Assembly: GCA_017623475.1 (NCBI GenBank)
Contig: JAGAPC010000021.1
Span: 1-40,417, forward strand
Direction of reading: 5' to 3'
DNA: 40,417 bases
Origin: Clostridia bacterium
GTDB taxonomy: Bacteria > Bacillota > Clostridia > Oscillospirales > UBA644
How positions within the stretch are numbered: the stretch's first letter is position 1; each line of letters starts with the position of its first letter. The notes beneath the pieces were generated by a model, which saw only the letters and a list, made by a program, of their open reading frames with translations, made no database searches and was not told where the DNA came from. A program made the translations under genes and the position numbers. Positions 20,622 to 29,406 of this stretch are shown here, one piece after another.

Positions 20622-23267
20622 ATGAAGCCCAATAAATATGTTTTTCAATCGCTTTTCTGCGTCGCTCTCTGTGTTATTCTGTCGGTTGCCTCGTTCGCGG
20701 TAACCGATACGGAGATCGGCGCCTCATCTTCCGCAGTCACCGATTCGGCAGACGCCGTCTCTCGGGTGCAGGCGGCGTACACCTTTGACGGTGAGGATCT
20801 TACGGAAGAGGTGGGCGGTCAGTACCCTTTATCCACCAAGGAATTCGGCAGCGCCCTCGTGGAATCGGTTCCCGGCTATCAAAAGGGCGGAATGAAGGGC
20901 TACGTCCACGCAGACCGTCGGTTGTTTGACGGAGTTTCACAGCTTACCGTCGCCTTTCGCACCGCCGTTACCCTCGCCGAGGCGCAGGACAAAGGCACGT
21001 TGTTTTTGATTCACGGCAAGAAGAACGAGTCGGCAGATCTGCAATTTACCGTTGCGGAAAACGCCGTCCTTCTCAAGCTGACGGTCAACGACGGAACGAA
21101 CACGTCGGTCTGTACCTACGACGTGACCGGGCTTTTGTCGGAATCGGCACAATGGCTTCACGTAGCCTTTACCTATCGGGTGTCGGGCTCCGTTTCCCTG
21201 TTGACTTTGTACGTAAACGGACAGACCGTCTCTTCCGCCGTTTCCGCCGCCTTCGCGGATCTTTCCGCCATGGAATGCAGTACCGCCGCGTTTCACGGAA
21301 TAACCCTTGACGATTTGTATTACACCGACGTTGCTCTGCCGTCCGAAAAGGTCAGCCGTCTTGCTTCTCAAACGGCAGACGCCTTTTTTGCCGCCGAAGC
21401 GGAAGAAATGAAAAACGAGACTGCCGATACCCCGGATAATCCCGATCTTCCGGTGGAAAAGCACGATTATTCCTGGGCGGCGTATCTTTTTGACGGTACC
21501 TTCGCCGCCGGCACCGATTACCATTCGGGCGATATTCCTGCCGGGGTGGATCAATCCTGTATTTTGATCGACTCTTCAAAATTATCCGAAAAATACGGTT
21601 ACGCGCTGATCCGTCGGGAAGCCTCCGCGCCGGAAGCCTACCTGACCCTGGATTCCCGCCTCTTTCACGGTCAATCGTCCTTTACCTTCTCCTGTTGGGT
21701 CTATCGCAACGGAAAATCCTCGGAAAACGAAGAATATCTTTTGGATCTGAAGGGCGCAGGGGTGCTTCGCTTTGCCCCTTATTACGGTGAAGGCGAAGCG
21801 CATTTGGAATATACCGACGTCCGAGGCAATCTTCAGCGAACGTCCATCAAGGACGGCAATCCGGGAGATTTTCGGAACAAATGGGTTCATTACGCGCTCA
21901 CCGTTTCCGAAGCGGGGGAGATCTCCGTTTACGTCAACGGCGCCGTCGTTGAAACGGTTGCGTCGGGCGTGAATCCCGCAACGATGACCTATACCCAATG
22001 CCGTGTGGTTACCGGTGTTTCCGCCGATCACACCACCCGCACCGCCGTTGACGAGGTTTACGTTACCCCCAAATCTCTTTCCGACGCCGAGATCCGAAAG
22101 ATCCATTTTTACGGACTTACCCGCTATACCTCCGAGGTCCTTCCCGATCCGGGACAGACCGATCCGGGCATTGACGATCCCGTAAATCCCTACGCCCCCG
22201 ACGGCGTGGACCTTACGGAAGACGCTTATAATCAAACCGGCGCGGTTTCCAACGGCTTTATCGGTACGACCTTCGACGATCGGGGCAGTCCGGGGCGGGA
22301 TTGGAATAACTCCGCCAACGCCACCCTGACCGGGGGCAGGCTGACCCAGGGAATTGCCTCCTACGGATTCGCCCTGGACGGCTCCTCCTTCGTCCGCTAT
22401 CCCATGGGCATTTTCGACGGGATTGACGCCTTTACCATATCCCTTTCCTATTTTTGGGAGGGGGCAGAGACCGGAGTTGCCCGATCCCAACGGATTTTCG
22501 ATTTTTCCCGCAAAAGCTCGTCGGTTACCGATCCCGTCGCATCCATCTTTTTGGAAACGGGCAACGGACTTTCCGGACTTCGTTTCGGAATCAGCGACGG
22601 CACCTCTTCCACCTATCTCTCCTGTGATTACAACGCCGTAAATACCTGGACGAGGGTTACCGTTACCGTATCAGACGGAAAAATTACGCTCTATCTGAAC
22701 GACAAGGTCGCCGCCACGGGGGAAACCCGTGTGGATCTTTCCGCCATCAAGCCGAATTTCTGTTATCTGGGCAGAAGCGGCGTGAAGGGCGACCCCATGT
22801 TTATCGGCATCATTGACGAGGTATATCTTTCCGATCAAGCCCTGTCTCCCCAGCAGGTTCCCCTGTATATCAACGGCATTTCCGCCGCAATCAACGGCGA
22901 GGAAGCGAAGGGGGGAGACCTTTGGGGAACGATTCTGATCTGTATCATCGTCGCCGCCGTCGTTCTGGCGCTCGTGATCGTTACGGTGATTGTCGTCATT
23001 ATCGCCCGAAAAGAGAAAAACACCTCGGAAGCCGACGCCCCCACCCCCGTGTCCATTACCGGACCCGACGAGGTCCTTCCTACGGTTCTCGGACCTCGGA
23101 GCGCAAAACGGCAGAATTCGACCGATCCCATGGAAGAAGGAGATGCAACGGTCAAATTCCGTAAGATTGATTCCGACGCTGCAAAACAGCGTCCGACCCC
23201 CGCCGATACGGAAATGACCGCAAAATTCCGCAGGGTTTCCGAAGAATCCACGGATAAAAACCATTAA
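20622..23267 (+). CDS. Cell-surface protein with three LamG/concanavalin-like domains and a cytoplasmic tail
   Basis: 881 residues. A signal peptide (about 1-28) is followed by three LamG-type jelly-roll domains (roughly 48-250, 285-505, 540-755), each with a WVHYAL- or WLHVAF-type strand and a YVNG or YLND turn; these folds often bind glycans. A single membrane helix at about 767-797 (GTILICIIVAAVVLALVIV) is followed by a tail of about 85 residues in the cytoplasm. The tail holds two similar sites, ATVKFRK (Thr843) and MTAKFRR (Thr866). There is no enzyme domain. The PrsA-like gene follows after 18 bp. A surface receptor or adhesin role is inferred. Confidence 0.82.
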   Translation: MKPNKYVFQSLFCVALCVILSVASFAVTDTEIGASSSAVTDSADAVSRVQAAYTFDGEDLTEEVGGQYPLSTKEFGSALVESVPGYQKGGMKGYVHADRRLFDGVSQLTVAFRTAVTLAEAQDKGTLFLIHGKKNESADLQFTVAENAVLLKLTVNDGTNTSVCTYDVTGLLSESAQWLHVAFTYRVSGSVSLLTLYVNGQTVSSAVSAAFADLSAMECSTAAFHGITLDDLYYTDVALPSEKVSRLASQTADAFFAAEAEEMKNETADTPDNPDLPVEKHDYSWAAYLFDGTFAAGTDYHSGDIPAGVDQSCILIDSSKLSEKYGYALIRREASAPEAYLTLDSRLFHGQSSFTFSCWVYRNGKSSENEEYLLDLKGAGVLRFAPYYGEGEAHLEYTDVRGNLQRTSIKDGNPGDFRNKWVHYALTVSEAGEISVYVNGAVVETVASGVNPATMTYTQCRVVTGVSADHTTRTAVDEVYVTPKSLSDAEIRKIHFYGLTRYTSEVLPDPGQTDPGIDDPVNPYAPDGVDLTEDAYNQTGAVSNGFIGTTFDDRGSPGRDWNNSANATLTGGRLTQGIASYGFALDGSSFVRYPMGIFDGIDAFTISLSYFWEGAETGVARSQRIFDFSRKSSSVTDPVASIFLETGNGLSGLRFGISDGTSSTYLSCDYNAVNTWTRVTVTVSDGKITLYLNDKVAATGETRVDLSAIKPNFCYLGRSGVKGDPMFIGIIDEVYLSDQALSPQQVPLYINGISAAINGEEAKGGDLWGTILICIIVAAVVLALVIVTVIVVIIARKEKNTSEADAPTPVSITGPDEVLPTVLGPRSAKRQNSTDPMEEGDATVKFRKIDSDAAKQRPTPADTEMTAKFRRVSEESTDKNH

Positions 23268-23285
23268 CCCCCGGAGGTACTTATC

Positions 23286-24707
23286 TTGAAACGTATTATC
23301 GCACTGTTTCTCATTCTTTCTACGACCCTTCTCGTTCTTTGTTCCTGTTCTTCGGCTCCGGAATCTTCCGTGATGAAGGTGGGAGAGACCGAAATTTCCG
23401 CCCAAGAGTACAATTACACCTACTACGCGCAGGTACAAAGCTTCTACAGCAATTACGCCGACTATCTTTCCTATTTCGGGTTAGATCCGGAAAAGCCCTT
23501 GAAGGAGCAGGCCTGCACCGTCACGGATAAGGAGCAGACCTGGGCAGATTACTTTATGGAACAGACCGAGGAGATTCTGAAGCAGATCTTCACCTTTTAC
23601 AACGCCGCCAAAGCCGAGGGAATGGAGTTGAGCGAGGATTCCCTTCTTCAGATCGACGCCTTCGTTCTTTCCGCCGAAGAAGCGGCAGAATCCGCCAAAA
23701 TGACCTTGGACGAATACCTGTCCGAATATTACGGAAAGGGATTGACCGGAGAATCCTATCGGGAATTTTTATCCCGCCGGATTCTGGCAACCCAATACTG
23801 TGATGAAAAATTAGGTGCCATCATCTATTCCGACGAGGATTACGAGAAATATTATCAGGAAAACCGCAGCGCCATCGACAAGGCGGATTTCCGCGTCTAT
23901 ACGCTGACCGAGGATTTCCTGCCCGCCGATTCCGAAGCCTCTACCGAAGACGAGGTCAACGCCGCCGTCAAAGCCCTTGCGGAAGCCTTCGCCGACGGGC
24001 TTACCTCCGAAAAAATCTTTTTGGATCGCGCCCTTTCCTACGCCCCGGAGGATCAAAAGGAAACCTATCAGTCGGATTCTTCGACGCTGGCGGTAAATAT
24101 CGTGGCGTCGGATCTTGCAAATACCGAAATGTCGGCTTGGCTGTTTGACACCAAGCGGGTTGCCGGAGACGTAAGCGTTTTCCAAACCACCACCGGCGCT
24201 TACACCGTTTGTTATTTCCTGGCGCTTCAGCGGGACGAGCGCCCCCTGGCGTCCATGCGGCATATTCTTCTCAACGTTACGCAAAATAAAGACGGAACGT
24301 CCGACGCCGACGCCGTGCATCAAGAGATTAAGGATATTTACGCCCAATGGGAAGAAGCAGGCTTTACGGAAGAATCCTTTATCTCCCTTGCCGAGGCAAA
24401 TACCGACGATCCGGGCTCGAAGGAGAACGGCGGCTTGTACGAAGCCTTCTCTTACGGAACGATGGTCTCCGAGATCAACGATTGGATCTACGCCGACGGT
24501 CGGAAAACCGACGATTCGTCCATCATCAAAACGTCCTACGGCTACCACCTGGTATGGTTTACCGGTTACGGCGAAATCGCCTGGAAGAGCGAATGTCTTC
24601 CCGGACTTCAGGACGCGGATTATTATGAGCTTCTCGAATCCCTGGAAGAAGCAAACCCCGTTACCTTTTCGGAAAACCACCGAGATTCCCTCGGAAACGA
24701 TTATTAA
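23286..24707 (+). CDS. PrsA-like parvulin foldase lipoprotein
   Basis: 473 residues. The TTG start at 23286 is placed by GGAGG 8 nt upstream and gives a proper lipoprotein signal with lipobox LCSC (lipidated Cys21). An N-terminal SurA/PrsA-like chaperone region follows. Near residues 324-430 there is a parvulin-type segment (MRHILLNV, then GLYEAFSYGTMV and SYGYHLVWF), the pattern of extracytoplasmic peptidyl-prolyl isomerases, although some catalytic loop residues look divergent. PrsA proteins fold exported proteins at the membrane-wall interface. The preceding LamG protein is a natural candidate client. Confidence 0.82.
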   Translation: MKRIIALFLILSTTLLVLCSCSSAPESSVMKVGETEISAQEYNYTYYAQVQSFYSNYADYLSYFGLDPEKPLKEQACTVTDKEQTWADYFMEQTEEILKQIFTFYNAAKAEGMELSEDSLLQIDAFVLSAEEAAESAKMTLDEYLSEYYGKGLTGESYREFLSRRILATQYCDEKLGAIIYSDEDYEKYYQENRSAIDKADFRVYTLTEDFLPADSEASTEDEVNAAVKALAEAFADGLTSEKIFLDRALSYAPEDQKETYQSDSSTLAVNIVASDLANTEMSAWLFDTKRVAGDVSVFQTTTGAYTVCYFLALQRDERPLASMRHILLNVTQNKDGTSDADAVHQEIKDIYAQWEEAGFTEESFISLAEANTDDPGSKENGGLYEAFSYGTMVSEINDWIYADGRKTDDSSIIKTSYGYHLVWFTGYGEIAWKSECLPGLQDADYYELLESLEEANPVTFSENHRDSLGNDY

Positions 24708-24731
24708 AATTTAATTTTGGAGGATGTTATC

Positions 24732-24926
24732 ATGATTACCAAAGAAATGCTCATCGGAGACGTGATCCGTACCTACCCCGAAGCAGGGGACGTTCTGCTT
24801 CGCTTCGGAATGCACTGCATCGGTTGTATGGCGGCTCGGGGAGAGTCGATCGCCGACGCCTGCGCCGTTCACGGCTTGGACGTGGACGAATTGGTGGAGG
24901 CACTCAACGCCGCCATCGAAGCGTAA
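24732..24926 (+). CDS. DUF1858-type small protein
   Basis: 64 residues. The ATG at 24732 lies 8 nt after GGAGG (24719-24723). The DUF1858 pattern is clear: DVIRTYPEAGDVLLRFGMHCIGC, with the HCIGC cysteines and a C-terminal helix pair. Members occur alone or fused to hybrid-cluster-type and Ric-type proteins; the two cysteines may bind metal or sense redox or nitric oxide. Function here is unknown. Confidence 0.85.
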   Translation: MITKEMLIGDVIRTYPEAGDVLLRFGMHCIGCMAARGESIADACAVHGLDVDELVEALNAAIEA

Positions 24927-24961
24927 TATTATCGTAAAACGAAACGTCTTTTGAGGATATT

Positions 24962-25672
24962 ATGGCTGAATACGTAACCCTTCCGCCCCGTCTTTCCGCG
25001 GTGGCGGAGCTGGTGGGCTCTTGCAATCTTTTGGCGGATATCGGCACCGATCACGCCCATCTTCCCGTGGCGATGATTCAGCAGGGGAGATGCAACCGCG
25101 CCTTTGCCTGTGACGTCAACGAAGGTCCGTTGCTTCGGGCGAAATCCGCCGTGGAGAAGCACGGACTTACCGACGAGATTTCTCTGATCCGAAGCGACGG
25201 ATTGCACGCCGTACCGCCGGAGTACGATGCCCTGGTTATTGCCGGGATGGGAGGCGATCTGATCGCTCGGATTCTCTTCGAATATCCCCCGAACTGCGCC
25301 GAACGGATCGTTTTGCAGCCGATGACCAAGCCGGAGGTTCTCCGCCGTTTTCTCTTCCGCCACGGCTACTCGATTCTTCGGGAACGGGCGGTAACCGAAG
25401 GGGAGAAGCGCTATATTCTTCTTTCCGTCGCCCGCGTGCCCACCGCAGAATTTACCGAAGCCGATTGCTATCTTCCTCAAAATTTGGATTGTACCCCCGA
25501 TGCGTTGAATTACTTGGAAAAACTGCTTTCCTCCCATCAAAAGCGCCTGTTGGGGTTGCGCCGTGCCGAGGTGTCCGACGCTTCTGCCATGGATTTTGAA
25601 GAGTCGTTAATTCAACGCCTTAACGCCTTATGGCAAACCTATTCAAGGAGATTACGTGATGAAACTCGCTGA
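24962..25672 (+). CDS. trmK: tRNA (adenine(22)-N1)-methyltransferase TrmK
   Basis: 236 residues, normal TrmK length. A SAM-binding Rossmann fold is shown by LLADIGTDHAHLP, FACDVNEGPLLRAKS and VIAGMGGDLIARIL. TrmK makes m1A22 in tRNAs such as those for serine and tyrosine. Its end overlaps the start of nif3 by 14 bp. The trmK-nif3 pairing is a conserved Firmicutes arrangement. Confidence 0.95.
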   Translation: MAEYVTLPPRLSAVAELVGSCNLLADIGTDHAHLPVAMIQQGRCNRAFACDVNEGPLLRAKSAVEKHGLTDEISLIRSDGLHAVPPEYDALVIAGMGGDLIARILFEYPPNCAERIVLQPMTKPEVLRRFLFRHGYSILRERAVTEGEKRYILLSVARVPTAEFTEADCYLPQNLDCTPDALNYLEKLLSSHQKRLLGLRRAEVSDASAMDFEESLIQRLNALWQTYSRRLRDETR

Positions 25673-26417
25673 ACTTGTAGCGGTGTTAGATCGCCGCGCC
25701 CCCTTTTCCACGGCGTTGCCCTTTGATAACGCCGGAATCCTTTGCGGAGATCCGAATCGGGAAATCCGCAAGGTGCTCCTTTCGTTGGATATTACGTATT
25801 CTGTAATCGAAGAGGCGGAAGCCCAAGGGGTCGATTTGATTTTGACCCACCATCCGGCGCTTTTTACGGCACAGAAAACCTTTTCCCCCCGGGATCGCGT
25901 CTATCGTCTCATCGAAAAAGGGATCGCCGCCGTTGCCGCCCATACCAATTTGGATATGGCGCAGGGGGGCGTCAACGATATTCTGGCAAAGACGGCGTGG
26001 CTGACCGACGTAGAGCCCTGGTCGGGCAACGATCCTGCCTTCGTCAGCCGTAAGGGAGTTTTGCCGGGGGAAATGCCCCTGGAGGAATATGCCGCAAAAT
26101 TAAAGGAAACCCTTCACGCAAACAATCTCCGCTACGCCGACGGCGGACGCCCCGTCCGCAAGGTGGCGCTCTGCAGCGGCTCCGGGGGCGATTTGTGGGA
26201 ATCCCTCGTGGGCACGGATATCGATACTCTCCTGACCGGGGAAGCCAAATACCATCATTTTTTGGAAGCCGCGCAGGCGGGGATCAATCTCATCGAAGCG
26301 GGGCATTTTGCCACGGAGGTCATCGTTCTTCCCGTATTGGAACAATGGTTGACCGAAGCCGATCCTGCGTTGGAAATCGTCTATGCTTCCTTTGACGATC
26401 CCGTGCGCTCCGTTTGA
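25659..26417 (+). CDS. Nif3-like dinuclear metal centre protein
   Basis: 252 residues, the short form without the inserted PII-like domain. Metal ligands are visible: TLHHP-type LTHHPALF (His64, His65), AAHTNLD, and near the end GEAKYHHFLEA with AGHFATE. The family forms hexamers with a two-metal site; function remains unsettled (GTP cyclohydrolase 1 type 2-like name, no proven reaction in most species). It is coupled to trmK by a 14-bp overlap and followed by rqcH after 20 bp. Confidence 0.92.
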   Translation: MKLAELVAVLDRRAPFSTALPFDNAGILCGDPNREIRKVLLSLDITYSVIEEAEAQGVDLILTHHPALFTAQKTFSPRDRVYRLIEKGIAAVAAHTNLDMAQGGVNDILAKTAWLTDVEPWSGNDPAFVSRKGVLPGEMPLEEYAAKLKETLHANNLRYADGGRPVRKVALCSGSGGDLWESLVGTDIDTLLTGEAKYHHFLEAAQAGINLIEAGHFATEVIVLPVLEQWLTEADPALEIVYASFDDPVRSV

Positions 26418-26437
26418 TTCGGAGGAATCTGATTTTT

Positions 26438-28186
26438 ATGCCTATTGACGGAATTATGCTTCACGCCCTGCGGGACGAATTGTCCGGTCATGCCGGTGCA
26501 AGGCTTGACCGCATTACCCAGCCGGAACGGGATGAGGTCGTCTTATATTTTTATTCCAAGGGAGAGAACCGTCGGTTGCTTTTGTCTGCCAACGCCGCCT
26601 CTCCCCGAATTCAATGGATCGGTTATCCCAAGGAAAATCCCGCCTACGCTCCCAATTTCTGTATGCTTTTGCGGAAGCATTTGGCGTCTGCCCGCCTGAT
26701 CGAAGCGGTTCAGCCGGGGCTGGAACGGGTGCTGATCCTTCGCTTCGACTGTAAAAACGATTTTTACGAAGCGGTGGAAAAACGCCTGATTATTGAGATC
26801 ATGGGGCGTGCCTCCAATTTGATTTTAACCGACGGAAACGGTAAGATCTTCGATGCCCTGCGCCAGGTGGATCTTTCGTCCAATTCCCCCCGACGGATTT
26901 TGCCGGGGGTGACCTATGAATTGCCCCCCTCTCAAAATAAAATCTCGATTCTTGACGATTTCGATTTTCCCGCCCCCCAAGAAGGGGATCGGGCAGATCG
27001 GTTTTTGACCGACCGCTTCGAGGGCTTTTCCCCTCTGCTTTCCCGGGAGATCTCTTTTCAGACCTTCGGCGTTACCGACGCGGACTTGTCCCTGCAGCCC
27101 CAAGGGGGCGTTTCGGCGTTGTCGGAGGCGATTCACGAGTTAAAGGAGAAGATCCTCTCCCAATCCTATCAGCCCACGGTGCTGAAGGGGGAGACCCCCA
27201 AGGATTTTTACTGCTTCCCCATTTCCCAGTACGGTTCGGCAGTTACCGGTCAGAGTTTCAATACCTGCTCTGCCGCCATGGACGCTTACTACTCCGAAAA
27301 GGATACGGTCGAGCATATCCGCCGCCATTCTGCGGATATTTCGAAACTCATATCTACCGCCATCGCCCGCTTGTCCCGAAAGATCGACCTGCAGCGCGCC
27401 GAATTGGCGGAAAGCAAGCGCGCGGACGAATTTAAGGTTTTCGGCGATCTGATCCTTTCCAACCTATATAAATTTAAGGGGCACGAATCCTGTGCGGTGT
27501 TGACCGACTACACCCAAGACCCCCCTGCGGATTTGAAAATTCCTTTGGATCCCTCCCTTTCCGCCAGCCGAAATGCCCAAAACTACTATAAAAAATACAA
27601 AAAGGCCCAGACGGCAAAAAACGTGCTGAAGGAACAGATCACCCTTGCCGTCGCGGAATTGGAATATCTTCATTCGGTTTCCGACGCCCTCTCCCGCGCC
27701 TCCGGATTGGGGGAATTGACCGATCTGCGTCGGGAATTGGCAGGGCAGGGGTATTTGCGGAAGGCTGCTTCGAAAAAGCAGAGCAAGGATCGGGAGCAAT
27801 CCAAACCCCTGCGCTATACCACGTCGGACGGTTTTACCGTGTTGTGCGGTCGGAACAATCTGCAAAACGATACCTTAACCCTGCGCACCGCCGATCGGAG
27901 GGATCTGTGGTTTCACGTAAAAAATTCCCCCGGAAGCCACACGGTTCTTCTGGCGGACGGAAAAGCCTTTACCAATGAAGCCATGACCGAAGCGGCGATC
28001 ATCGCCGCCACCAACAGCAGTCTGCGGGAGGCGGATAACGTGGCGGTGGATTATACGGAAATCCGAAATATCCGCAAGCCTGCAGGAGCAAAGCCCGGGA
28101 TGGTGGTCTATGAAACCTACCGTACCGCTTACGTCAATCCGGATGAAAAATTGTGCCTTCGTCTGAAAAATAAGAATTGCGATTAA
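26438..28186 (+). CDS. rqcH: Rqc2 homologue RqcH (NFACT protein)
   Basis: 582 residues from ATG 26438, preceded by GGAGG (26421-26425). The NFACT-N domain opens with MPIDGIMLHALRDEL, a helical coiled-coil region lies around residues 285-420, and the NFACT-R (DUF814) RNA-binding domain holds DLWFHVKNSPGSHTVL. In Bacillus, RqcH binds the 50S ribosome with a stalled peptide and adds alanine tails that mark it for ClpXP. This is also the family of fibronectin-binding FbpA proteins, but no secretion signal is present here. Confidence 0.92.
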   Translation: MPIDGIMLHALRDELSGHAGARLDRITQPERDEVVLYFYSKGENRRLLLSANAASPRIQWIGYPKENPAYAPNFCMLLRKHLASARLIEAVQPGLERVLILRFDCKNDFYEAVEKRLIIEIMGRASNLILTDGNGKIFDALRQVDLSSNSPRRILPGVTYELPPSQNKISILDDFDFPAPQEGDRADRFLTDRFEGFSPLLSREISFQTFGVTDADLSLQPQGGVSALSEAIHELKEKILSQSYQPTVLKGETPKDFYCFPISQYGSAVTGQSFNTCSAAMDAYYSEKDTVEHIRRHSADISKLISTAIARLSRKIDLQRAELAESKRADEFKVFGDLILSNLYKFKGHESCAVLTDYTQDPPADLKIPLDPSLSASRNAQNYYKKYKKAQTAKNVLKEQITLAVAELEYLHSVSDALSRASGLGELTDLRRELAGQGYLRKAASKKQSKDREQSKPLRYTTSDGFTVLCGRNNLQNDTLTLRTADRRDLWFHVKNSPGSHTVLLADGKAFTNEAMTEAAIIAATNSSLREADNVAVDYTEIRNIRKPAGAKPGMVVYETYRTAYVNPDEKLCLRLKNKNCD

Positions 28187-28265
28187 AGAAAAACGAAGAA
28201 AAACAAAGAAAACGAAAGAAAATCAAAGTTCGGAATGTGTAAATTAAAAAAAACGAAAAAAAGTA
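28187..28265 (+). other. A-rich tract upstream of the rplM promoter
   Basis: Almost all A with spaced G or C, with A-runs repeating every 5-7 bp up to the -35 box. This resembles an extended UP element or intrinsically bent DNA that would raise ribosomal-protein transcription. Confidence 0.5.
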
Positions 28266-28294
28266 TTGACAAAATCATCCCGTTGTGATATAAT
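28266..28294 (+). promoter_or_regulatory. Consensus promoter of rplM-rpsI
   Basis: TTGACA (28266-28271) and TATAAT (28289-28294) are exactly 17 bp apart. A short CAG/CTG hairpin may form in the 5' leader before the ribosome binding site, as known for L13 leaders, but it is weak. Confidence 0.92.
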
Positions 28295-28350
28295 AGTCAG
28301 GCTGAAAAAAATACCATTCTGACATAGAATGATTACGGAGGATGCTAGTC

Positions 28351-28782
28351 ATGGCAACATTTATGGCGAAAGCGACCGAAATGGATCGCAAATGGTACAT
28401 CGTTGACGCTGCAAACAAGCCCTTGGGCCGCGTTGCTAGCGAAGTGGCGAAAATCTTGAAGGGCAAGCATAAGCCCACCTACACCCCTCACGTTGATTGC
28501 GGCGATCACGTTATCGTCCTCAACGCAGAAAAAGTAATTCTCACCGGCAAAAAGCTGACCGATAAATATTATCGTCATCACACCGGCTGGGTCGGCGGTC
28601 TGAAGGAAGTTCAGTACGCTACCCTGATGAAGGAAAACCCCGAATTCGCTTTTGAGCGCGCCGTCAAGGGGATGCTTCCCGCTACCACCATCGGCCGCAA
28701 CGCGATGACTCGTTTGAGAGTTTACCGCGGCAGCGAACACAAGCATCAGGCACAAAAGCCCGAAGTTTATAATCTTGACTGA
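28351..28782 (+). CDS. rplM: Ribosomal protein L13
   Basis: 143 residues, normal length. The start is the ATG at 28351, 9 nt after GGAGG (28337-28341); the ATG at 28342 directly touches the ribosome binding site. Family motifs [29 protein letters not shown] and [11 protein letters not shown] are all present, as is the usual C-terminal [11 protein letters not shown] block. A large-subunit protein that binds 23S rRNA early in assembly; it can also regulate its own mRNA. It is followed by rpsI in the usual pair. Confidence 0.98.
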   Translation: MATFMAKATEMDRKWYIVDAANKPLGRVASEVAKILKGKHKPTYTPHVDCGDHVIVLNAEKVILTGKKLTDKYYRHHTGWVGGLKEVQYATLMKENPEFAFERAVKGMLPATTIGRNAMTRLRVYRGSEHKHQAQKPEVYNLD

Positions 28783-28799
28783 TTAGGGGGATAATAAGA

Positions 28800-29204
28800 A
28801 TGTACACTTCCAAAAAAGCATACCAGTACGGTACCGGTAGAAGAAAGAAGTCCGTTGCCAGCGTTCGCGTTTACGAAGGCACCGGCAAAATTACCATCAA
28901 CGGCAGAGATATCGACGATTATTTCGGCCTTGAAACCCTGAAGCTGATCGTTCGTCAGCCCATGGCTCTTACCGAAACTGTCGGCAAGTTCGACCTGGTC
29001 GTTAAGGTTGTCGGCGGCGGTGTTTCCGGTCAGGCAGGCGCTATCCGTCACGGTCTTGCCCGCGCTATGGTCAAGATCGACGCTGACGCTTACAAGGCTA
29101 CCCTCAAAAAAGCCGGTCTTCTCACCCGCGATCCTCGTATGAAGGAAAGAAAGAAGTACGGCTTGAAGGCTGCCCGTCGCGCACCCCAGTTCTCCAAGCG
29201 CTGA
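28800..29204 (+). CDS. rpsI: Ribosomal protein S9
   Basis: 134 residues. [16 protein letters not shown] opens the protein, [18 protein letters not shown] lies mid-protein, and the invariant C-terminal tail ends APQFSKR, which contacts P-site tRNA. It lies 17 bp after rplM, with AGGGGG before the ATG. Confidence 0.98.
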   Translation: MYTSKKAYQYGTGRRKKSVASVRVYEGTGKITINGRDIDDYFGLETLKLIVRQPMALTETVGKFDLVVKVVGGGVSGQAGAIRHGLARAMVKIDADAYKATLKKAGLLTRDPRMKERKKYGLKAARRAPQFSKR

Positions 29205-29211
29205 TTTCCCC

Positions 29212-29393
29212 GCAGAGGATACGGTATCCTACGATACCTTCTGCAATGTATCGGGATCATACCACCGATTTCCGATACATATACATAGTAATTGGGTTGG
29301 ACCAAGCTCAAACCTGGTTGCAATGATTATACCCCTGTCTTGCCGGTTTTTCCGGCGGACAGGTTCATATAGATCGTGACAAAACAATTACTA
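29212..29393 (+). promoter_or_regulatory. Structured leader RNA before the G5/3D gene (unassigned)
   Basis: Three structures follow the rpsI stop. GCAGA at 29212-29216 pairs with TCTGC at 29240-29244, enclosing two alternative GGATAC/GTATCC and GGTATC/GATACC hairpins. ATGTATCGG (29246-29254) pairs with CCGATACAT (29272-29280). A closing helix TAGTAATTG (29286-29294) with CAATTACTA (29385-29393) encloses about 90 nt, including a strong CCTGTC...GCCGG / CCGGC...GACAGG hairpin. The closing helix ends just before the GGTGG ribosome binding site. c-di-AMP riboswitches control such genes in some Firmicutes, but I do not see that consensus here. Confidence 0.5.
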
Positions 29394-29406
29394 CGGTGGT
29401 GTTTCA

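Noticed and set aside
29205-29406. A standard c-di-AMP (ydaO/yuaA) riboswitch before the 3D-domain gene
   Set aside because: The structure is present, but I could not find the conserved ydaO sequence blocks, so no class is assigned.
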